A model generated the notes under the pieces. The model saw nothing but the letters and a program-made list of their open reading frames with translations, made no database searches and was not told where the DNA came from. A stretch of 9,395 nt of DNA from Treponema sp. (GTDB lineage: Bacteria > Spirochaetota > Spirochaetia > Treponematales > Treponemataceae): contig JAEEKM010000136.1 of NCBI GenBank assembly GCA_016282455.1, positions 1 to 9,395 of the forward strand, written 5' to 3'. Each line of letters starts with the position of its first letter. The stretch's first letter is position 1. The translations under genes were made by a program, and so were the position numbers. This document shows positions 1 to 4,605 of this stretch, piece by piece.

Positions 1-785
1 CGCAGAAGTCCGAGCAGGCTCTCGATGTAGCAGTTTCCGGCACCCCGACCCATTCCGTTGTAAGTTGCATCAAGCCAGTCAACTCCGTCTCCAACGGCTT
101 CAATTGTATTTGCAAAAGCAAGCTGCTGGTTGTTGTGGGCGTGAATGCCGATTTTTTTGTTGTAGCGCTCCCCGTACTCTTTGTAAAGGGAAACAATTCT
201 TGCAGTCTGTTCAGGGTAGATTGAACCAAAACTGTCTACAATATAAATAACATCTACCGGAGAATGACCCAGCATTTCAAGGGCTACGCGAACGTCTCCT
301 TCCTGGGCGGTGCTTATTGCCATAATGTTGCAGGAAACCATGTAGCCTTTTTTCTTTGCATCTTCAATCATTTCAAGGGCAAGGGGCATCTGGTTTACGT
401 AGCAGGCAACACGAATTACATCCAGAGGACTTTCGTTAATTGGGTGAATGTCATCCTTAAAGTCACATCTTCCCGCATCTGCCATTGCTGCAAGTTTTAC
501 TTTTTTTTCATCCCCGTGGTAAAGGGCTTCTTCTCCAAACAGGTGTACGATTTCGGAATCATCACAAAACTTCCATTTGCCGAATTTTTTTTCATCGAAC
601 ATTTTTTTAGAAGCTTTGTAACCCACTTCCATAATGTCTACACCGGCAGTTTTGTTTGTCTCATAAAGACCGCGGGCAAATTCATCAGTGAACATAAAAT
701 TGTTTACAAGACCACCGTCTCGTAACGTTGCATCCACTACCTTAATGTCTGAGCGAAAACCCATGAGGGAAGAAATGTCTTTCAT
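1..785 (-). CDS. DRE-TIM aldolase, HMGL/4-hydroxy-2-oxovalerate aldolase-like (partial, C-terminus beyond window)
   Basis: The minus-strand frame is open from the ATG at 785-783 to the window edge, giving 261 complete codons. It shows the hallmarks of the HMG-CoA lyase-like TIM barrel. DATLRDGG (residues 18-25) carries the strand-1 Arg-Asp pair that binds enolate and divalent metal. HAHNN (215-219) supplies the two metal-binding histidines. GMGRGAGN (244-251) is the glycine-rich loop near the end of the barrel. The family cleaves or forms C-C bonds next to a carboxylate or keto group (isopropylmalate and homocitrate synthases, hydroxy-oxovalerate aldolase). The sequence most resembles the HOA-like branch, whose substrates are mostly unknown, so I give no symbol. 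The start is supported by GGAG (799-796) about 10 nt upstream and by a good promoter. A second in-frame ATG lies at residue 8. The gene is divergent from nudC, with no functional link evident. Confidence 0.85.
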   Translation of the reverse strand, partial: MKDISSLMGFRSDIKVVDATLRDGGLVNNFMFTDEFARGLYETNKTAGVDIMEVGYKASKKMFDEKKFGKWKFCDDSEIVHLFGEEALYHGDEKKVKLAAMADAGRCDFKDDIHPINESPLDVIRVACYVNQMPLALEMIEDAKKKGYMVSCNIMAISTAQEGDVRVALEMLGHSPVDVIYIVDSFGSIYPEQTARIVSLYKEYGERYNKKIGIHAHNNQQLAFANTIEAVGDGVDWLDATYNGMGRGAGNCYIESLLGLL

Positions 786-809
786 TATTTTGTATCTCCA
801 GATAGAAAC

Positions 810-838
810 ATTATAACATAAGTAATTGCAAGGTGCAA
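810..838 (-). promoter_or_regulatory. Promoter of the aldolase gene
   Basis: Read on the minus strand, a -35 TTGCAC (838-833) is followed by a 17-bp spacer and a perfect -10 TATAAT (815-810). The predicted start is near 803, giving a short leader of about 18 nt that contains the GGAG ribosome site. Its -35 lies beside, and slightly interleaved with, the -35 region of the divergent nudC promoter. Confidence 0.75.
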
Positions 839-854
839 GGCGTAATGGTATATT
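826..854 (+). promoter_or_regulatory. Promoter of nudC, predicted leaderless
   Basis: A -35 TTGCAA (826-831), a 17-bp spacer and a -10 TATATT (849-854) are followed by exactly 6 bp and then the nudC ATG. The predicted +1 is therefore the A of the start codon. No Shine-Dalgarno sequence is present between the -10 and the ATG. Confidence 0.7.
827..840 (+). repeat. Tandem 7-bp repeat at the divergent -35 region
   Basis: TGCAAGG occurs twice in direct succession (827-833 and 834-840). The two copies span most of the -35 boxes of both the aldolase (minus) and nudC (plus) promoters. They may simply reflect two -35 boxes, or be an operator for a shared regulator. The function is unknown. Confidence 0.55.
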
Positions 855-860
855 CTTTTT

Positions 861-1658
861 ATGGCAATAATTCCTTTTTCAAAAGAAAACTCTTCTTACC
901 CGATTTACATTTTTTCCGGTAAAAAAATTCTTGTAAAAAAAACAGACGGCAGTGAAAACCTTTCTCTTCCAGATGCGGAAGTTTTAAATACTTTTATGTC
1001 CAATCATTTTATTTCTGACTCTTTTACGGAAACAGAAAAAAAATATAGTGCCGCTTTTCTTAAAGAAGGTTTTGTTTTGCCTCCTGACTGTGAACTTATC
1101 ATGCTCCGCGAATATTTCTGGCGGACAAAGGATTATGAACTTTCTGCAAGGGCCCACGGTTTTCTTTCCATCCGTGAAATATACCGTTTCTGTCCTACTT
1201 GCGGCGGTAAGCTTGAAGATGACTCTTACTTTACTGCAAAAAAATGTTCCTCCTGCGGAAGACTTTTGTTCCCCCGCATTGAACCTGCGGTGATTGTTCT
1301 TGTTTCAAAGGGAGACGAAGTGCTTCTTGTAAAAAGTAAGACAAATGCTTCCGGTTTTTATTCATGCGTTGCAGGTTTTGTTGAACACGGAGAATGCATT
1401 GAGCAGACAGTTGTTCGCGAAGTAAAAGAAGAAACAGGTATTGATGTGAAGAATGTGTGTTATGCAGGGAGTCAGCCCTGGCCTTTCCCGGACCAGCTTA
1501 TGCTTGCCTTTACTGCAGACTATGCCGGTGGTGAAATAAAAATTCAGGAAGAAGAAATAGAAGCGGCCGCCTGGTTTAAAAGAAATGCCCTGCCACCAAC
1601 GCCACCGGCGGGTTCTGTGGCATATAATCTTATTCACGGTTTTAAAAAGCCCTTTTAA
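861..1658 (+). CDS. nudC: NAD(H) pyrophosphatase NudC (Nudix hydrolase)
   Basis: This 265-residue protein has the full NudC plan: a divergent N-terminal domain, a zinc ribbon, then a Nudix domain. The zinc ribbon has Cys111, Cys114, Cys129 and Cys132. The Nudix box runs from Gly172 to Ile194 and keeps every consensus position, including the REVKEETG core with its metal-binding glutamates. SQPWPFP (204-210) is the signature that separates NADH pyrophosphatases from other Nudix enzymes; the usual following Gln-Ser is Asp-Gln here. The family splits NADH/NAD+ to NMN(H) and AMP, and in E. coli also removes NAD caps from RNA 5' ends. There is no Shine-Dalgarno sequence, but the ATG lies 6 bp after a -10 box, which supports this start on a leaderless mRNA. 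The next in-frame ATG (residue 46) would remove conserved length. The ECF gene follows after 42 bp but has its own promoter. Confidence 0.95.
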   Translation: MAIIPFSKENSSYPIYIFSGKKILVKKTDGSENLSLPDAEVLNTFMSNHFISDSFTETEKKYSAAFLKEGFVLPPDCELIMLREYFWRTKDYELSARAHGFLSIREIYRFCPTCGGKLEDDSYFTAKKCSSCGRLLFPRIEPAVIVLVSKGDEVLLVKSKTNASGFYSCVAGFVEHGECIEQTVVREVKEETGIDVKNVCYAGSQPWPFPDQLMLAFTADYAGGEIKIQEEEIEAAAWFKRNALPPTPPAGSVAYNLIHGFKKPF

Positions 1659-1665
1659 TGACCCT

Positions 1666-1694
1666 TTGACAATTTAAGTTTAAAGTAGTACTGT
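1666..1694 (+). promoter_or_regulatory. Promoter of the ECF S-component gene, predicted leaderless
   Basis: A perfect -35 TTGACA (1666-1671) starts 7 bp after the nudC stop codon. A 17-bp spacer leads to a weak -10 TACTGT (1689-1694), then 6 bp to the ATG at 1701. The predicted +1 is the A of the start codon, and no ribosome site is present. The weak -10 makes this the least certain of the five similar promoters, although the spacing matches the others. Confidence 0.6.
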
Positions 1695-1700
1695 GCTCAC

Positions 1701-2378
1701 ATGAATAATACCAATCAAAGTTTAAATTATAAAATTGCTGTGACGGGAGTGCTTGGTGCACTCAGTGTTTTGCTTGCTGTAACTCCCCTTGGATACATTC
1801 AGCTTGCAGGACTCATTAACATTACTATCATGCACATTCCTGCAATTCTTGCGGCAGTAACTGCAGGTCTTGTTCCAGGTATTGCAGTGGGGTTTGTGTT
1901 TGGAATTACAAGCCTTGTGAGGGCAATCATGATGGGGGGTGTTCCAACTCCTTTTTTCATGAATCCTCTTGTTGCCGTTTTGCCAAGAATGATTTTTCCA
2001 ATCGTTGCCTGGGCAATAAATAAAGGCTTTACTTCCATTCCTAAATTTCCCCGTGCCGTAAGCGGAGGAATTTCTGCAGCAGTTGCAACCCTCTTTCACA
2101 CAATGATTGTCATGCTGATGATTTATCTTTTCTACGGAGAAAGACTGGTAACCGGTCTTGTAGCCACTTTTGAAAAACTCGGACTTGATGTTTCTTCACT
2201 TTCTCCGGTTGGCATTTACTTTGCAATCATCGCTGCTATGGAAGCAACAAACGGTCTCTGGGAAATTCTTGGAGCAGTGATAATTGTGACGGCAGTGCTT
2301 GCAGGTCTTTATGCAGTGCAGGGCCGTCGTTCAAAACTTCGTGACCTTGAAGAAAAAGAAGAAAAGGCAGAAGAGTAA
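1701..2378 (+). CDS. ECF transporter S component, substrate unknown
   Basis: This is a 225-residue integral membrane protein. Hydrophobic segments lie roughly at residues 11-33, 43-60, 62-78, 88-107, 122-146 and 171-206, followed by a strongly charged cytoplasmic tail rich in Lys and Glu (209-225). The HIPAILAAVTAGLVPG stretch (45-60), followed by a Gly-rich helix and SLVRA (71-75), is typical of ECF-family S components of the vitamin-uptake type. Such proteins bind a vitamin or other micronutrient and work with a shared energizing module (EcfT plus two ATPases), which is not encoded here; that fits a group II system. The substrate cannot be read from sequence. Proximity to nudC hints at NAD precursors, but this is weak because the gene has its own promoter. 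It ends 7 bp before the converging tyrA stop. Confidence 0.85.
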   Translation: MNNTNQSLNYKIAVTGVLGALSVLLAVTPLGYIQLAGLINITIMHIPAILAAVTAGLVPGIAVGFVFGITSLVRAIMMGGVPTPFFMNPLVAVLPRMIFPIVAWAINKGFTSIPKFPRAVSGGISAAVATLFHTMIVMLMIYLFYGERLVTGLVATFEKLGLDVSSLSPVGIYFAIIAAMEATNGLWEILGAVIIVTAVLAGLYAVQGRRSKLRDLEEKEEKAEE

Positions 2379-2385
2379 GTTTTAC

Positions 2386-3276
2386 TTATTTTACTTCAAT
2401 TCTTCCCATGGCGGCACGTTTACTTCTTACTTCTTCCAGATAAGCGGAGAGGGAAGTAGTGTCGCCTTTTTTTATGTAGTCTTTTATTTCTGCAAGAGAA
2501 CGTTCAAAGTTTTCAATGTGTGCAACAAGTTTTTCTTTATTGGAAACAAAAAGTTCCGTCCACAGCGGTGCATTTATAAGGGCGATTCTTGTAAGGTCTT
2601 CAAAACTTCCACCGCCAAAAGCAGTAATGGAAGAATCATCGGCACTGTCTACAAGTGCACTTGCAATCACGTGACAGAGCTGACTTGTAAAACCAATTTT
2701 CCAGTCGTGGGTGTCGCAGTCAGTTTCTGTAATGCGGGTAAAGCCCATTTCACCAACGAGTTCCCTCATCATTTCAAGGTTTTCTTTTTTGTTAAAAGAC
2801 TGAGGACAGAGAATGTAGTTGTGGTTAATAAAAAAACTTGCCTTTGAAGCAGCGTAACCTTCTTTTTCACCACCTGCCATTGGATGACCGATAATAAAAT
2901 CAACATCACTTCTGAGAATTTCAGGAAGACTTTCCTGGAATATTCCCTTTACACCACTGATGTCTGTTACTACTGCTCCGCTTTTAAAGGAGTCTTTGTG
3001 TTCTTTAAGAAAATCCAGCGTTGCATGCGGGTAGAGGCAGATAAAGAGAAGGTCGCAGAGGGGAAGCATTTCTTCCACTTTGTCAGAGGTGTAGGAGGCG
3101 TCAATTACCCCTTCAGAAAGTGCGGCACTCAAACATCCGGTGCTTCTGTTACAGGCAAGAATTTTTCCCGTTGAACCTGCGCGGCTTAATATGTTCAGGC
3201 GGATGGCTTTTGCAAAGGAACCGCCCATTATTCCAAGACCAACAATGCCGTAAGTAAGATCGTTTAGTTTTTTCAT
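2386..3276 (-). CDS. tyrA: Prephenate dehydrogenase (TyrA), tyrosine biosynthesis
   Basis: This 296-residue protein starts with a Rossmann NAD(P)-binding motif, GLGIMGGS (13-20). It continues with DISGVK (105-110), HPMAGGE (131-137), TSQLCH (197-202, with the conserved helix His202) and GGGSFEDLTRIA (221-232). This is the usual order in monofunctional prephenate/arogenate dehydrogenases. The enzyme oxidatively decarboxylates prephenate to 4-hydroxyphenylpyruvate in the tyrosine branch. Whether NAD or NADP, or prephenate or arogenate, is preferred cannot be decided here. No chorismate mutase or C-terminal ACT domain is present. The gene follows aroF after 19 bp and has an AAGGA-like ribosome site just upstream of its ATG, so it should be co-transcribed with aroF under the same attenuator. 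Tyrosine-responsive control of this pair makes metabolic sense. Confidence 0.95.
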   Translation of the reverse strand: MKKLNDLTYGIVGLGIMGGSFAKAIRLNILSRAGSTGKILACNRSTGCLSAALSEGVIDASYTSDKVEEMLPLCDLLFICLYPHATLDFLKEHKDSFKSGAVVTDISGVKGIFQESLPEILRSDVDFIIGHPMAGGEKEGYAASKASFFINHNYILCPQSFNKKENLEMMRELVGEMGFTRITETDCDTHDWKIGFTSQLCHVIASALVDSADDSSITAFGGGSFEDLTRIALINAPLWTELFVSNKEKLVAHIENFERSLAEIKDYIKKGDTTSLSAYLEEVRSKRAAMGRIEVK

Positions 3277-3295
3277 GTCCTGTCCTTAACTTTTC

Positions 3296-4330
3296 TTACA
3301 TTGTCTTGTCGTCTACTGCGGCAATTTTATTCAGCTTGCACATGAGTTCTTCAAACTGAGCGGGAGTGAGCTGCTGGCTTGCATCAGAGAGGGCTTTTTC
3401 CGGGTTGCAGTGAACTTCTACTTCAAGACCGTCTGCTCCGATTGCAACTGCGGCTTTTGCAAGTTCACCAACCATCCAGCGGATTCCACAGGCATGACTT
3501 GGATCAATTACTACAGGAAGATGAGACATTTTGTGAAGATAGGGAACTGCACTTAAGTCCAGACAGTTTCTTGTGTAGTTGTCGTAAGTGCGGATTCCTC
3601 TTTCGCAGAGAATGACGTTTTCGTTTCCGTTTGCCATGATGTATTCTGCGCTCATAAGGAGTTCTGTAATTGTGCCTGAAAGTCCGCGTTTTAAGAGAAC
3701 AGGTTTACCGCATTTACCGACTTCTTTAAGAAGGTCAAAGTTCTGGAAGTTTCTTGCACCAATCTGAATGAGGTCTACGTCTGCAAAATTATGAAGTTCG
3801 CTTATTGCCATAAGTTCCGTGCAGATTGGAAGACCTGTTTCTTTTTTTGCTTTAAGGAGAAGATCTATGCCTTCTTTGCCAAGCCCCTGGAAACTGTAGG
3901 GAGAAGTACGGGGTTTATATGCACCGCCTCGAAGAATTCTTGCACCCGCTTTTTTTACCGCAAGGGCAGCATTCATAATCTGGTCTTCATTTTCTACAGA
4001 GCATGGTCCTGCAATAAGGGGAACGATTTTTTTGTCACCGATTGGACAGGGAGTGACACCTGCCTGGTTTGCACCGACAATGACAACTGTATCTGCCGGA
4101 TGGAAGGAACGGCTTGCCATTTTGTAGGGAGCGGAAACCCGTTCTGCACTTTCTACAATTTCGTTTGCAAGAAAATCCTTGGGGTCAAGTTTACTTGTGT
4201 CTCCCAAAAGACCAACGATTGTAATTTCCTTTCCTTCAGAAACATGAACTCCAAGCCCCTTGTCCTTCACCTCGCTGATGAAAGAGTCCACCTGTGGTTT
4301 TGTTGTTCCCTGCTTTAAGACGATAATCAT
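3296..4330 (-). CDS. aroF: 3-deoxy-7-phosphoheptulonate (DAHP) synthase with N-terminal regulatory domain
   Basis: This 344-residue enzyme condenses phosphoenolpyruvate and erythrose-4-phosphate, the first step of the shikimate pathway. It belongs to the KDO8P-synthase-like (type I-beta, Thermotoga-like) DAHP synthases. Visible active-site motifs are AGPCS (107-111, with metal-ligand Cys110), GGAYKPRTSPYSFQG (135-149), GARNFQNF (191-198), LLKRG (212-216), LCERGIRT (241-248), DPSHACG (276-282) and EVH (305-307). Residues 1-70 form the ferredoxin-like N-terminal domain, which in the Thermotoga maritima enzyme binds Tyr/Phe and closes the active site; similar feedback is inferred here. GGAGG lies 7 nt upstream of the ATG. 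The gene sits 28 nt after a terminator preceded by an aromatic-rich leader peptide, so expression is probably controlled by attenuation. tyrA follows after 19 bp. Confidence 0.95.
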   Translation of the reverse strand: MIIVLKQGTTKPQVDSFISEVKDKGLGVHVSEGKEITIVGLLGDTSKLDPKDFLANEIVESAERVSAPYKMASRSFHPADTVVIVGANQAGVTPCPIGDKKIVPLIAGPCSVENEDQIMNAALAVKKAGARILRGGAYKPRTSPYSFQGLGKEGIDLLLKAKKETGLPICTELMAISELHNFADVDLIQIGARNFQNFDLLKEVGKCGKPVLLKRGLSGTITELLMSAEYIMANGNENVILCERGIRTYDNYTRNCLDLSAVPYLHKMSHLPVVIDPSHACGIRWMVGELAKAAVAIGADGLEVEVHCNPEKALSDASQQLTPAQFEELMCKLNKIAAVDDKTM

Positions 4331-4358
4331 ATTTATTCCTCCAAAAAATTATTTACAC

Positions 4359-4392
4359 AAAAAAAAGGACCTCCCGTTTGCGGAAGGTCCTT
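4359..4392 (-). terminator. Rho-independent terminator acting as the aroF-tyrA attenuator
   Basis: On the minus strand, AAGGACCTTCCG (4392-4381), loop CAAA (4380-4377) and CGGGAGGTCCTT (4376-4365) form a 12-bp stem with a single T-G wobble, followed by a run of Ts (to 4359). It lies inside the aroF leader, between a short aromatic-rich ORF and the structural gene, where a terminator makes sense only as a conditional attenuator. A competing pairing is possible: GCGGAA (4433-4428) with TTCCGC (4385-4380), extended by GGT (4425-4423) with ACC (4388-4386). This would remove half of the terminator's 5' arm. A small hairpin, ACCAA (4440-4436) with TTGGT (4427-4423), could in turn hide the antiterminator strand. 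The pairings were found by eye; no folding was run. Confidence 0.88.
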
Positions 4393-4417
4393 GGATTCAA
4401 AACTTAAGCACACGCGT

Positions 4418-4495
4418 TTAGCACCAATTCCGCTTTTGGTCAGAGAGAGAATCAAAGCTATAATAAAAGTATGCCAGCGTGTTTGTAAATTTCAT
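4418..4495 (-). CDS. Aromatic-rich leader peptide of the aroF-tyrA operon (attenuation)
   Basis: This is a 25-codon ORF from ATG (4495-4493) to TAA (4420-4418). Residues 9-14 are Tyr-Phe-Tyr-Tyr-Ser-Phe, five aromatic residues in six; Phe3 and Trp24 bring the total to seven of 25. The stop codon lies 25 nt before a terminator hairpin that precedes aroF. By analogy with the pheA, pheST and trp leaders of enteric bacteria, a ribosome stalled at the Tyr/Phe codons (4471-4454) for lack of charged tRNA would leave the antiterminator strand (4433-4423) free. Normal translation to the stop would cover that strand and allow termination. The ATG lies 6 bp after the -10 box, so the peptide would be made from a leaderless mRNA and no Shine-Dalgarno sequence is needed. 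The peptide itself probably has no function. I know of no named family for it. Confidence 0.82.
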   Translation of the reverse strand: MKFTNTLAYFYYSFDSLSDQKRNWC

Positions 4496-4501
4496 ACATG
4501 A

Positions 4502-4531
4502 ATAGTAACATGACAAAAGTTTTTTTGTCAA
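4502..4531 (-). promoter_or_regulatory. Promoter of the aro leader-aroF-tyrA operon, predicted leaderless
   Basis: On the minus strand, a perfect -35 TTGACA (4531-4526), an 18-bp spacer and a -10 TACTAT (4507-4502) are followed by 6 bp and the ATG of the leader peptide at 4495. The predicted +1 coincides with this A, so the untranslated and leader region before aroF is about 165 nt. Confidence 0.75.
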
Positions 4532-4542
4532 TGGGAAGTACC

Positions 4543-4571
4543 TTTATTTATTTCCAAAGATTTGCTATACT
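4543..4571 (+). promoter_or_regulatory. Putative glmS promoter (extended -10)
   Basis: TGC followed by TATACT (4566-4571) makes an extended -10 element. A poor -35, TTTATT (4543-4548), sits 17 bp upstream. The expected start near 4578 leaves a leader of about 28 nt with a GGAAAGG ribosome site (4591-4597), unlike the leaderless genes nearby. The leader is too short for the glmS ribozyme known from Firmicutes. Confidence 0.5.
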
Positions 4572-4605
4572 TCAAAAACAACTTTTATTTGGAAAGGTAA
4601 AGTTT

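Noticed and set aside
264..725. Plus-strand ORF of 153 codons
   Set aside because: It lies wholly antisense to the aldolase gene, whose minus-strand frame carries conserved motifs. Its translation is rich in Phe/Cys/His, as expected of a shadow frame.
2370..2400. Possible bidirectional terminator between the ECF gene and tyrA
   Set aside because: Only a short, AT-rich stem (TAAGT/ACTTA around a TTT loop) is seen, partly inside coding sequence and with no clear T tract on the minus strand. It is too weak to call.
4331..4497. T-box or other tRNA-binding riboswitch upstream of aroF
   Set aside because: No T-box signature or stem I architecture is seen, and the region is largely occupied by the leader peptide, which explains the terminator.
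4498..4605. A 36-residue N-terminal extension of GlmS from an upstream in-frame ATG
   Set aside because: GlmS needs Cys at the mature N-terminus, the ATG at 4606 has a good ribosome site, and the extension overlaps the divergent aro promoter and the glmS -10 box.
4572..4605. glmS ribozyme/riboswitch
   Set aside because: The predicted leader is only about 28 nt, far too short for the ribozyme fold.
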